A stretch of DNA of 64,000 bases. Origin: Bactericera cockerelli (lineage: Eukaryota > Arthropoda > Insecta > Hemiptera > Triozidae). How positions within the stretch are numbered: position 1 is the stretch's first letter; every line of letters begins with the position of its first letter. Shown here piece after piece: positions 33,561 to 44,698 of the stretch. A model generated the notes under the pieces. The model made no database searches. It saw nothing but the letters and a program-made list of their open reading frames with translations, and was not told the origin of the DNA. The DNA lies in contig CM044958.1 in NCBI GenBank assembly GCA_024516035.1, forward strand, positions 25,909,759-25,973,758, read 5' to 3'. The position numbers were made by a program, and so were the translations under genes.

Positions 33561-34782
33561 TCCAATAGCACAGCCCAAACTATAACAGACTAGCCGTTTG
33601 CCCGTGCTTTGCAACGGGACTAAATTTCAAATTTACTAAGGCATGGCCGTACTGCTGGACAGCAATGCCTTTTTGAACTTTTTATAATTTTTCTGGACAA
33701 AGCAATAATGGTTTTGGGGGGGTCAATTCTGAGACATTTTTCGCTATCTCTTACCGTTTTGGCTAAACAACTCCGGACAAACAAACAAACAAACATAGGT
33801 AGGTAGGTAGGTAGGTAGTCCTTTTTTCTGTTTTATATATAGAGATATCTAAAATTTGATGAGACGCCCCCTAAAACACTGTAACATACCTAAAAAATAC
33901 AATAATGTCAATTCCTATCCTAGGTTTTTTTGTGGGGGGCCCTTGATAAATTTGCAAGTGGATTCAGTATAACTATAGAATATAATTGGCTCTCAATCTC
34001 TCACAAATGCCATGGTTCCTTTTAGACTACGTCTCAATGAAAAAAAAATAGAATTGCAAAAATTTAAAAGATTTCATTGGTTGGAAGCAGATATGTTTTC
34101 GAAACCTGAATAAAATTCTTGAGAGTAATATCACCCGGATTACTGATACTGACACATTAGAACCATATTCTTGGAACACAAAACACAGCAACAAAACAAA
34201 ACACTCGACATAAGAATGAATGAACCGCAAACCAATGAGCACGTTCTTATCTATATCAAATAGTTTGCTAAATAATGTAAATACTTTCACAGTACTTGAG
34301 TGTCTCACACACACACCTCATCAATACCACAGTCCTCAATGACCTTGGTTAGAGATAAGGATGTGAGCTATACCAGGGCACTGCAGCAGTTATGATGAAA
34401 ATTTTTCATCTTTCAGGATTGATAGAAATAAAAAATTGTACTAGGTCATATTTCACTAGTAGATCTACCTAAATAGATTTAACTGTGGACCATTCCAGTT
34501 TATTCAAACTCTCCTTTTCCCGAATCTGTTTCATTTCTCAAATTGCTTTCGTACAGGGTAGGTAAGTTATGGGTTGAATTTGTTAACTAATAAGTAACAA
34601 CCAAGCGATGATTGCGAGTTTACCATTGGGTGTATTTCACTAGCTCCAAATTAAAAGTCTCAAAGATGCCCAAACTATGAAGGCCTCAAAAATACAGAAT
34701 CTGAACAGAATTTGAAAAGGGGATTGGAGGCAACATGGAAAGTGATGCCTCTGGTACACACTGAATAACGCTGTTTTTTTTT
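33561..34782. other. Intergenic with short tandem repeats
   Basis: AAAC units (33779-33795) and GGTA units (33798-33819) are adjacent. No gene supported. Confidence 0.35.
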
Positions 34783-34809
34783 TAAGATGAGTGTTTCACA
34801 GCTGTTTTT

Positions 34810-35641
34810 ACTTTCCTTATCCTATAATAAGGAAAGTATTGTATTCGTCGAAAATTTGACCTACCCAGTTTTTCACATTTCTGGACGAATCATAGCCTCA
34901 GGATACCAAAAAAGTTGTTTTCAGCCATTGGTCCGTGCGTCTGTCTGTGTGTCTGTGTGTCTGTGTGTGTGTGTGTGAACAGGATATCTCAAGAACGGTA
35001 AGAGCTAGAGACTTGAAATTTGGTATGGAAATTAATTTTATACACCAGACGAACCACGAAACTTTTGGTTGCAATCGGCCGCAGAATGCGGCCGCAGGGC
35101 CGCAAATATTGGCCGCAAGCGCCGTTTCTATGAATTGGTTAAAGATACAAAAAATCTGGTGTAAACATCACACGACTTTCCTTATCATATTAGGAATGGG
35201 AACAGGACCAAAAGCCACTGGTGACTCAAAGGTAACAGTCAGCTAAAAATCAAAGCCAAATTCGTAATCAGCACCTCAAAATCATTGGATTTGATATGTC
35301 ACAATCCCCATCTAGGATGAATAATAAAAAAGTTAGTCTGAGCGGGTCCCCCCCAAAATACCGGTAAATTGGGGCCGAGGTCCAAAAAGTTCAAGATATC
35401 AAAAAAATGATAAGAAGAGACCCCTATTATTTTTTTAATCTAAGAAAATGTTGTTCTGTAACTTTTTTTGTATCATTAACCAATTCATAGAAGCGGCGCT
35501 TGCGGCCAATATTTGCGGCCCTGCGGCCGCATTTTGCGGCCGATTTGAACCAAAAGTTTCGTGGTTCGTCTGGTGTATAAAATTGATTTGCATACCAAAT
35601 TTCAAGTCTCTAGCTCTTACCGTTCTTGAGATATCCTGTTC

Positions 35642-35699
<58 letters not shown>

Positions 35700-36141
35700 G
35701 CACGGACCAATGGCTAAAAACAACTTTTTTGGTATCCTGAGGCTATGATTCGTCCAGAAATGTGAAAAACTGGGTAGGTCAAATTTTCGACGAATACAAT
35801 ACTTTCCTTATTATAGGATAAGGAAAGTAAAAAAGTTAGAGAACAACATTTTCTTAGATTAAAAAAATAATAGGAGTCTATTCTGATCATTTTTTTGATA
35901 TCTTGAACTTTTTTGAACTCGGCCCCAATTTACCGGTATTTTGTGGGGGACCCGCTTGGACTAACTTTTTTAGTATTCATCCTAGATGGGAGTTGTGACA
36001 TATCAAATCCAATGATTTTAAGGTGCTGATTACGAATTTGATGTTAATTTTTAGATAAATGTTACCTTTAAGTCACCAGGGGCTTTTGGTCCCGTTTCCA
36101 TTCCTAATATGATAAGAAAGTCGTGTGATGTTTACACCAGA
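34810..36141 (-). mobile_element. Outer hpE element, interrupted by a second hpE
   Basis: In the minus orientation this copy starts TCTGGTGTAAACATCACACG at 36141, runs to about 35835, is broken by the plus-strand hpE at 35155-35828, and resumes at 35154 to end in the hairpin at 34810-34837. Joining the halves gives the continuous sequence seen in the 17314-17946 copy, including the A-run junction between GATAC and GTT. A TG/TCTG microsatellite sits at 34940-34976. Confidence 0.8.
35155..35828 (+). mobile_element. Inner hpE element, full length (674 bp)
   Basis: Same start (TCTGGTGTAAACATCACACG) and same terminal hairpin (ACTTTCCTTATTATAGGATA, AGGAAAGT) as the other copies. The internal microsatellite has expanded to about 14 CAGA units (35642-35699). 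It lies in the A-run of the outer, oppositely oriented copy. Confidence 0.82.
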
Positions 36142-36420
36142 TTTTTTTATTTCGTAGCCATGAAACAGGAGCTACTGTAGACGCTTGTGGTCTGTGTTGT
36201 AGCCTGCCCATCCCGTAGTATGCCACCCCTGTGATGGGCGAGAAGTGACACAATACTTCCCAATTGGGTGCTGGGTCAACACGAGCGCACCGGAAGGTAT
36301 CCCTTACAAACAATTGTAACCAAATTTTGAATACATACTTTTGTCGGCACGGGAGATCGAACCCGGGACCTTCCGCATGGCAAGCGAGTGCTTAACCACT
36401 GAGCTAACCGTGCGGGTCTG

Positions 36421-37591
36421 GCCTATATGATATTAGATTCACATGGCATATACATATATTTATGTGACACCACTTCAGGGATGTCCATGTTTCCTTCAAG
36501 ATTCGATTTATGAGAAAATACTCGTACTTTAGGTACTTATTTATTTTCATCTTTAAATTTGAATCCTTGTCATAAATGAGTTTATTTCTGATTATGTATA
36601 CGTTAAGATATCAACTCGTAATATAAATAATGTTTTTAAAAAATTCAGGTCTATGGGTACCTAAAATTTAGAAAGTATCAGAACCTATGAAGGTACAGTG
36701 TAAATGAGCATTCCTCTAGCTATTCTATAGGTACTAAACACTTGAACAGATAGCTACAGTTATACAAGTCACACAGCGACAGGATGCTACAGTTGCTACA
36801 CGCAGTGGTAAGCAAATTTCTGATGACGCATTTCATGTAGTATTCTACCTAGATCACAAGTGTTTATTTTCTATAGTTAATTGTACTAATAGATAATAGA
36901 AAATACTCAAAACTAATGGAATTATTATGGAGAGGTTATTATTATGTTAAACTTACATTTTTAGAATCTCTATTTTAATGTCACCGAAAGCAAAGAGCAA
37001 GCATGATGAGATGTGTCTCCTTTTCAAGTCATAATCATTAAATTTCAGCCTTAACCTATGAGGTGAGGGTGGCTCCAAGGTACTTAGAAATAAATTAAAC
37101 AATATCCAGTCTAGATGCTGCATATTCACACCTAGGACACCTAGGAGTGTAGTTCATTTTACAATACATTATCTCATTTAAGGATGAGCCAAGAGAATGG
37201 TCATGTTACAATTATTATTGTTACATACCTATCTTTTAGTGGTGAAAGGACTTTTCTTATTTTGATGGTTTCTTATTTCAGAAATTGTAAACACAAACTA
37301 TTTCCAGCTCATCCTGGCTCACAGTATTTTTCCAATCATTTTATGTGGGGCCAACCATCAGAATTTTTGGGCTATTTCCTGTATAAAGAACATCTAAACA
37401 TTATAAACTAGAAAATAGGTATACCTACCCAACTGGCTGGTTTGGATATGTGTTCCTATTACCTATTATAGTTATGCCATATAATATATGAGGGTAAATT
37501 GCTTACCAATCAATCCATCAAACCATGGAGTAGTCAAGTTGCTTAACAAGAGAACAGCCCTTGGCCCTGTATTATGTCCCCAGGTACCACA
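36421..37591. other. Intergenic, nothing recognised
   Basis: AT-rich; no gene or repeat end supported. Confidence 0.35.
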
Positions 37592-38821
37592 TACAGGGTG
37601 GACCAAAAAAACGTTTACACCCGTTAATGGTAGATTACTGACGACATTTCCAGACCGGATCTGCAATCCGTTTTTTCGGATTCGCCTTTGTAACTGCACA
37701 AAGTGATTTTTTGCAACTTTCTGAAAAAGTCCGACTTTGGCTTATTCTTCAGGTCAGAACTTTTTTCTTGTTTAAGATGAGTTGACTCTGAACAATTCTG
37801 CAGAAAGGCAACAAAATTTCGATGTTTCTAGCTACACTACTTTGTTTTTTACGGTTTGGTTTGGCATCTTTTTTGATACCTGAACAGAAAAAAACACACG
37901 AAAAAACTTTTTTACTAAATAAAACACTCGACATTTGCCCGAACAAATTTTGGCACAGACATGGGCAAGTTTGATAAAAGTTGGCGGCCGTCCCGAGGAT
38001 GCTAAAAAATAATTTTACAAATTTTTATCACGTGATCTTCTGGGAAAAATTATTAGATGTTTGCCAAAAACTCTTCAAAAATCCTAAGAGTTTTCTAGCT
38101 GTAGACTGTGTAAGGGCGTCTTGTATTGTTTACAAAAATTGTTTACATTGCTTCTTTTGAATACCGCGGTCTCACATCTTCATCAGCCAGTTTAGGAAAA
38201 TTCAAATAATAATTTTTGTGCTTTTTAGATTGTCAGTGGTGTTAGCTAGATGTGGTAGTGCTAAGCGTGTTGGTCGCATGACTGAGGTTCAATTCTCGGC
38301 GGTCAATTTTATTTTAATTATCAAAAAAATCTGATGGAATATTTTATTCATACCTGTATCTGACCAGTTGTAACACCAACAACTTATGGTTTTTTTGGTG
38401 TTAATACCATCTGTAAATTGAGTTATATCAGATACTATTGATATCATAATACACATAATTATTATTCATGTAAGCCCCTGAGAGTCTGCCTTGATAATGT
38501 AAGGATGGTTTTTCTTATACTTCTCTACGAGAGAAAAAAAAAACTAGCGAATTTTCCTAACGAAAATAGAGTTTATAAAATAAAGACAGGTAAATATGTA
38601 GGTAGGTTCTTCTATCATAAACAATACTAATTAAATAACAAATATTTACCGATTGCCAACTCTTAATAGAAATCTTGAAAAAAAAAAAAAAAACAAGATA
38701 ATATTTTGTAAAATGAAATAACTTTTGCAGTCTTTATTATGTTTTATACTTTATTGGTATAAACAAAAAGGTATTAAAAAAAAAAACATTTTGTGTTAGT
38801 TTGTTCAATGAGAAACGATTA

Positions 38822-38895
38822 GAAGCGCACGATTAGCTCAGTGGTAAGCTAGTCACTTGCCATGCGGAAGATCCCACCCGGGTCCGAACGCCAGA
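38822..38895 (+). repeat. tRNA-Gly-like SINE head inside the Tc1-like element
   Basis: GCGCACGATTAGCTCAGTGG, then CTTGCCATGCGGAAGATC and CACCCGGGTCCGAACGCC: A-box, a GCC anticodon loop and a weak B-box. It is a sibling of the head at 36345-36418. Confidence 0.55.
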
Positions 38896-39189
38896 GCCAG
38901 CAAAAAATTCATGACTACAAAATAAAAAAGACTGTTGCCATTTTTTATTTAGCCATAGTACACACTATGGATTCTCCTCACACAATTTTTTGAAACCAAT
39001 GGTGACTTTTGTAACTTAGTTCTGCCTCAGAACTGTGGAGTGGAGTTATTAATAGCTTTGCAGAGATAGTAAATTTGTCCGTTATCATTCTGCTGTTTTT
39101 GGCATTGTGATGCCACTGTGTTTTGATTAGTAAGCACTTATTGTGAGCCAAGCCTTCTTACCTACGAGCTAATATTTCTCACATTCTCA

Positions 39190-39312
39190 TTAGCCTCTCT
39201 CTCTCTTTCGCTCTCTCCCTCTATCTCTCTCTCTTCTTTCTCTCTCTTTCTCTCTCTCTATCTCTCTCTATCTATCTATCTATCTATCTATCTCTCTATC
39301 TCTCTCTCTCCC
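39190..39312. repeat. TC / TATC microsatellite
   Basis: Interrupted TC runs with about seven consecutive TATC units near 39266-39293. Confidence 0.85.
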
Positions 39313-39324
39313 TTCTCAATTCCC

Positions 39325-39560
39325 TCAGAGGAACTGTTGGAAGTGGCGTCCACCTTCCTGGATGCAAATGTTGAATCTCTTCATCATGTTCCGTCGAATG
39401 TTGCGGAAGATTCCAGTTTTTTCTGTCAGGTCATCGAATGCCAACAGGATTCTTGCTACTAGATTCTGCTACTCTTGCGTCTCCACTGGTATTTCGTAAA
39501 CTATGTTTTTCACGTGATCCCAAATGTTCCTGTTTGCAGGCGCTTCATTATGCTAAATGC
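39325..39560 (-). pseudogene. C-terminal relic of a Tc1/mariner-like transposase
   Basis: One frame on the minus strand reads APANRNIWDHVKNIVYEIPV, then ETQE, a stop, and QNLVARILLAFDDL...RNIRRNMMKRFNICIQEGGR, HFQQFL, stop. The pattern xxWDHVKxIVYxTPVxTxEDLxxRI followed by a GRHFEQ-like end is that of insect Tc1-like transposases annotated with DUF4817. The catalytic part is absent. The position inside the long-TIR element suggests it is the remains of that element's own transposase. Confidence 0.6.
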
Positions 39561-40298
39561 ACATCTGCCATTTCACCATCCAAAAAATAATAATAATTAT
39601 GTAAATTGTACTTAAAAACTCAAGAAGTTAAAAGATAATATTTCACAGAATGCAGAAAAATATGCTTGAAAACTATCATCGAGAAACAAACAATCATTAA
39701 TGTTACTGGCCTTTAATTAATTCCAAGGAAAATAATTATCAGACATAAATAGCTAATTACTCTTTGAGCACAAGACGACCCTACACGGTCAACACTTTTA
39801 AGATTTTGAACATCATTTTTTTGAGACTTACCTGGTTCGTTTTCCCAGAAGATCACGTGATAAAAAATCGTAAAATTATTTTTTAGCATCCTCGGGTTGG
39901 CCGCCAACTTTTATCAAACTTGCCCATGTCTGTGCCAAAATTTGTTCGGGCAAATCTTGAGTGTTTCAAAGTGTAAAAAACTTACATGGGAATTTTTTTT
40001 TCTATTCAGGGGTCAAAAAAGATGCCAAACCAAACCGTAAAAAACAAAGTAGTGTAGCTAGAAACATCGAAATTTTGTTGGCTTTCTGCAGAATTGTTCA
40101 GAGTCGACTCATCTTAAACAGGAAAAAAGTTCTGACCTGAAGAATAAGTCAAAGTCGGACTTTTTCAGAAAGTTGCAAAAAATCACTTTGTGCAGTTACG
40201 AAGGCGAATCCGAAAAAACGGATTGCAGATCCGGTCTGGAAATGTCGTCAGTAATCTACCATTAACGGGTGTAAACGTTTTTTTTGGTCCACCCTGTA

Positions 40299-41200
40299 TA
40301 TAGCTTTTTTTAATTTTTCACTTGAAACCCTCAAGATAGAATGCCTGGATTTTATAGTGATAGTGAGCATGAAAGAAACATAAAAACCACCTCATCATTC
40401 TTATGAAGCTGTAGAGCTTGAAGTTTTCTTTGCAGAATTTTTTAGTATGTATAAGATGCAATACAGATCAATTATTGTACATTATTCTGTCTGGCTGGGG
40501 GCCGTTAAACAAGGATAAGACAAGTGTTTGACAAGAAGTTTGAACAGAGAACAGACTGGCTCACCCCAACAAGCAAAGCTTAATGGCATAACAGTTGATC
40601 ACACATAGAAATATGTGCATCAGAACAAGAGAACTTTTCAACTAAAGTTGTAGCCAAGCAGGATGGCTACAACAACAAGCTGCCAAGCAGGCTACAGCAT
40701 CAACATTATTGTATATTATATTGAAACTAATTTACCAATTTGATCAACAAAAAAAACTTTGAAGTGGGAAAAGGACTTTGCCAAAGGGCACCTCCCATTA
40801 TTTTACAAAAGCATTTAACTTTGACCAAAGTAATAACTTCAAGCAAATTTACCAAGGAAATCTTTTAGTTTTGTAGCTCAAACTCCAGGTTTTATATTAC
40901 AAATGGAATATCTATGCTAACTACCTACTTAATACTTAAACTTAAAAATCAACATGCAATGAAAGAAAAATGATTTTGAATACCTAATGAAAAATATTAA
41001 GAGAATGTGCACTGTAGTGTATATACTTCAATAAAGTTCATATCATACAATACAAATTGTCAACAAAAAAAAGATACATTGCAGAATGTTAATTAGAACA
41101 ATTAGACAGTTCCTGGAGCACATAACTTGCTGTGTCCAGCCTATCTAGCCAGACCCTCACTGCTGTCCTGCTCCTATAGTGAAGTTCTGATAGCTTATCA
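40299..41200. other. Intergenic, nothing recognised
   Basis: AT-rich. One minus-strand frame near 41095-41180 reads TAVRVWLDRLDTASYVLQEL before a stop. It has a CAG immediately upstream but lies too close to the donor at 41207 to be its partner exon (intron of about 30 bases). Confidence 0.3.
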
Positions 41201-41207
41201 TTAGGGA

Positions 41208-41380
41208 CTTACCGCCAATGTTATCACTGGAGTGTTCAAGTCACTGATTCCAGATAAAGTATTCAAGTCACTCAGTATTGAAGAAAACATATTGGGTCTT
41301 TTGGGTTTGCTGGGTGGGTTTGAATTGGATTCAATTGAACTAGCTTTGGACGTCATCACAAAGGTAGTCATAATCACCAT
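41208..41380 (-). CDS. Candidate first exon of a secreted or membrane protein
   Basis: ATG at 41380 opens a frame of about 58 codons that ends, in phase 0, at a perfect donor GCG|GTAAGT. An in-frame stop lies just upstream. The N-terminus MVIMTTFVMTSKASSIES is a short hydrophobic run ending in small residues, as in a weak signal peptide. It is followed by a Pro/Lys/Ser segment (NPPSKPKRPNMFSS) and LSDLNTLSGISDLNTPVITL. No family is recognised and no acceptor exon was located. It may be a chance frame. Confidence 0.3.
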
Positions 41381-41857
41381 AACCGAAAATATCACTTGTT
41401 AGAGCTTTGATTAGAAGTTGTTAAAACACAAGATAGTTCACAAAAGCGCGAAAAAAAATGGTTTTATCAAATTATCACAAGAATGTTACAATTTACAAAA
41501 TAAGGATAACATTAGAGACATAACTTCTGAAATGTAAACAACAAATAATAGAAAACACCTGTAAACTGAAAATCTTTTTTGTAATTTTTGAAAGGGGACG
41601 ACTGAAACCCTCAGCAGGTGTTAGTTAACTGAAATTTTGAAATGATGACTCATCCAGGGGAATCCTTCTTTTCTCTTACCCCACTACCACCCAGTTACCT
41701 GGAGCTGAACTGAAGAAAAAGGTGATGTCATGAAAATATTTTTACGCATTGTTAAAGAGACCGGTCTATATGTGCTGAATTCATTTTATCAGGTTGCGCG
41801 TTAAAAATACTTTTTCTAAGATAGTGCGCGCTATTTATTTTTTGTTTTTCTTAAATT

Positions 41858-42210
41858 ACTTTCTATTACCTGAAAGGTATAGAAAGTATTTTTTCGTTCC
41901 GTTTTTTTTTTTTTTTTTTAATTTGAGCTTAGATTGCTTAGAACCTCCTAATTTCAACATCAACATTTTTTTTTTTATCAAATGTTCTGTTTGTATGGAT
42001 TTATAATGCGTGTAATTGTGTATGTGTGCGAGTAATTGAGTATACAAAATATATTATGTCAAGAACAGTTAGAAAAATTAAATTTGGCATGTATTTTCAA
42101 GGTGTCTCTACAATTTGCAGCCGGAATAAATTCATGAAAATCGGGCACTTCGTTTTTTATTGGTTATATCACGAGAAAGAAAAAATACAAAAACCAACAC
42201 AATACTTCTA
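41858..42210 (-). repeat. hpH element copy
   Basis: The hairpin ACTTTCTATTACCTGAAAGG, then TATAGAAAGT (41858-41888), is followed by TATTTTTTCG, a T-run, TG-rich sequence (about 42005-42035), TGTCAAGAACAGTTAGAAAA, AATTTGGCATGTATTTTC and TCATGAAAATCGGGCAC. The block order mirrors hpE and hpF at lower similarity. The left boundary relative to flanking sequence is not resolved. Confidence 0.5.
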
Positions 42211-42329
42211 TTAGAAATTTATGGGAACTAAGTAATATCCAAATACATAAATATCTCGTAAGCTATGAGAGTTATCTAAAAAAAAACTTTTTTGATGATT
42301 TTACACGCATTGTTTATATTTTCGCGCCT

Positions 42330-42480
42330 ACACGAAAAGTGCTGGAGACCTGAAATTTGGTCCGCAGGTCGGTCTTTCATTAGTGATGGTTATAGGATGG
42401 GTTACAACATATCGCTAATGTTAAGATACGCCGAGTAAAAACTCTAAATAAGATGGTTGACCAACAGTAATATTAATTTT
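42330..42480 (-). repeat. Fragment related to the hp elements
   Basis: The minus strand carries CAAATTTCAGGTCTCCAGCA and CTTTTCGTGTAGGCGCGAAA, comparable to CAAATTTCAAGTCTCTAGC in hpE. Similar fragments lie at 54640-54690 and 54805-54855. Confidence 0.4.
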
Positions 42481-43428
42481 TATTTCGGTGCATGGGAAGT
42501 TGAGATGGCGCAACCATAGGCGTTTCACTATACCAGAATCCTTCGTTTGTAGATTCCCAAACCGCCGCATTGGGAATCTGCATCTCACTTTGAACTCATT
42601 TTGACCCTATTAATGCGTTATTTTCAGGTTGTGGACCCTAATTTAAGATTATTCGGGATCACCTATAGTTACATGACATATGCCAGTGGTCATAGCTTCT
42701 AGTAAGCGATTCGCAAAACTGTGCTACCTGAATGTAGTAAAAAATAACAAACTCGGCGGACAATGCGGAAGCTGTGCAAGCAATACTAATGATCTGACAG
42801 AAAAGTTTGTTATTAAAATTATCTGAATTATTAAAGACAAACTGTAAACTTTTCATTTTTGTCACCAATTTCACCAAAAACCACTTTTTGCCTACACCAT
42901 CATGAATATTAGTGGCAACTTCGTTGTTATTCTATGTGTGTGGGTGTGTGTGTGACGTCTTGGCTAAGCGAGTGTAGCCCGCTAGTTAATAATTGTTACA
43001 GCTCTAGTATTTGATTTCAATTTTTTTTTTTTAATTTGAACCTATAACATAATTTCTTATTCCCTCGTGAATGTATTGAAATTTTTCCTCATAACCCGGC
43101 CTTTTACCACACATGCCCAGTACAATCCACTTACGTCATCTTCTCAATTCCAAGAACTCAATACAATCCTACCAGCATGCGATGCGAGGCACTGTAACGT
43201 TATGTATGGGTAGGTATTTATTTTACATTATCCACATATGTAGCACAGATACCTAGGTTTAGGTATCCATCTATAATTCTATATTATGCTTATATATACG
43301 AGTATAGTTGTGTTGCTCGTTTTGCTCTTCCATATCAATACGATATTATATGAAGCTATCTGTATCTATGTGAGTATGTAAGGAACTACGCCGAGTAAAG
43401 AAAAGAAATGGATGGGTGACAAAAAAAA
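42481..43428. other. Intergenic, nothing recognised
   Basis: No supported gene. AGTGTAGCCCGCTAGTTAAT near 42972 is a phrase that recurs as GATGTAACCCGCTAGTA near 44768 and probably marks the end of an old repeat. Confidence 0.35.
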
Positions 43429-44698
43429 TGCCACTTATGGACACAGTACTTCCTCATGAATGGTAATCAAAACTTTCAACTTTTCGCTAGAATCAGAGAT
43501 TTTTTACTGTATCACTTGTATTTACAAAAGTTCTGAACCGATTCTCTTCGATTTTGTGTTTTATGGTAGAATATCTTTTTTTACATTCTAGATTCTACAA
43601 AACGTTCTGTATTGGCAAGTCGTGGACCTTATTTTTTTTACTTTTTCGTCCAAATTTCGGATTTTTTTATATATCAAATTTTATTTAAAAAAACACTGCC
43701 AATTATGGACACAAAACTTCCTCGTGATTGCTTCACATTGTAAACACGTGCCAATTTTGAGATTTTATAGAAAATTATTTGTATCTCCAAAACGGCTCAA
43801 CCGATTTTCTTCAATTTGGTAGAATATCGTTTTTTCTACATTCTCGATTCCACAAAAAATTCTGTATCGGCAAGTCGTGGTCCTTATTTTTTTACTTTTT
43901 TGTCCAAAATTTCGGAATTTCTTAAATATCAGAGTTAAATTATATTTATTTTGAAAATAAATATAAATAACCTATGTAAAACAATAATATGCATATTCTT
44001 ACAAAATTTCATCGAAATCGGGTGTACCGTTCACGAGATATAAGCGTTTAAGTAAAAAGTTAGTGGTCAGGCGCATGGTCTCTTTCACCCAGAACCGCTG
44101 GTATGAATTCGATGAATTTAAAATGGGACCATCTACAGAATGTCTTCTAGATGTGTGCAAAATTTCATTAAAATCGGTCGAGTAGTTTCCGAGATTTGCG
44201 CGTTACAAGGAATCGTTTTAACAGACCGACGGATCGACGGACCGACAGACGGACACAAAACCAAATTTACTCAGTAGGTTATGAAACGTCCAGAAATATG
44301 AAAAAAATTGAAATCGGAGCAAAAAAATATTTTTTTTTACAAAAACGAACACAATACTTCCGATTTCTAATATTAGAAATTTCTCGGAAGTAATATAAAT
44401 GCATTATGTAAACGCTACGCATATACCTATATGAAAAATTTCATCAAAATCAGATGTACTGTTCACGAGATATAAGCGTTTAAGTAAAAAGTTAGTGTGG
44501 TCAGGTCTGGTGTCTATCACCACGAACCGCTAGTGCGAAGTTGATGAATTAAAAAGGGACAGAATATCTCTAATATGTGTACAAAATTTTGTCAAAATCC
44601 GTTAAGTAGATTCCGAGATTTGAAATCGGAGCAAAAATTTTTTTTACAAAAACGAACACAATACTTCCGATTTCTAATATTAGAAATTTATCTCAAGT
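43429..44698 (+). mobile_element. hpF copy interrupted by a second hpF in the same orientation
   Basis: The 5' half (43429-43693: CCACTTATGGACACAGTACT, GTATTGGCAAGTCGTGGACC) and the 3' half (44392-44698: AAATTTCATCAAAATCAGAT, GTTCACGAGATATAAGCG, hairpin ACTTCCGATTTCTAATATT / AGAAATTTATCTCAAGT) form one diverged copy. The break is in an A-run (TATTTAAAAAAA), where the copy at 43694-44391 sits. Confidence 0.75.
43694..44391 (+). mobile_element. hpF element, full-length copy (698 bp)
   Basis: Starts CACTGCCAATTATGGACAC, followed by AAAACTTCCTCGTGATTGC. Internal blocks are TTGTATCTCCAAAACGGCTC, TCTGTATCGGCAAGTCGTGG, GTTCACGAGATATAAGCG, AATGGGACCATCTACAGAAT, GAGATTTGCGCGTTACAAGG and GACCGACAGACGGACAC. 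It ends in ACAATACTTCCGATTTCTAA and the arm AGAAATTTCTCGGAAGT. It is about 90% alike, by eye, to the 19216-19908 copy. No coding capacity. Confidence 0.82.

Larger units (their letters stand above)
34783..36420 (-). repeat. S2 SINE (tRNA-Gly-headed) split by nested hpE elements
   Basis: The S2 3' end (GATGAGTGTTTCACAGC, 34783-34809) and the remainder (36142-36420) join to the same sequence as the uninterrupted copy at 30791-30967. The minus-strand head at 36345-36418 (GCACGGTTAGCTCAGTGGTT...CCCGGGTTCGATCTCCCGTG) folds as a near-complete tRNA with anticodon loop TTGCCAT, so it derives from tRNA-Gly(GCC). The T-run between CAGC and ATTTCGTAGCC was the target for the hpE insertion. Confidence 0.75.
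37594..40296. mobile_element. 2.7-kb Tc1/mariner-like element with ~455-bp inverted arms
   Basis: Both ends read CAGGGTGGACCAAAAAAA and are flanked by TA (37592-37593, 40297-40298), the Tc1/mariner target duplication. The inverted repeats extend inward for about 455 bases (37594-38048 and about 39842-40296) and are nearly identical, including ACGACATTTCCAGACCGGAT and TTCAGGTCAGAACTTTTTTC. The centre holds a tRNA-Gly-like SINE head (38822-38895), TC/TATC microsatellites (39192-39310) and a transposase relic (39325-39560). The small frames in the arms are chance. Confidence 0.8.

Noticed and set aside
35435..35717. Overlapping frames of about 90 aa on both strands rich in CLSV / TDRQ repeats
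   Set aside because: They arise from the CAGA microsatellite and GCGGCC block of an hpE element.
36345..36418. Functional tRNA-Gly gene
   Set aside because: The acceptor stem is imperfect and the sequence continues into a SINE body shared by other copies, so it is a SINE head.
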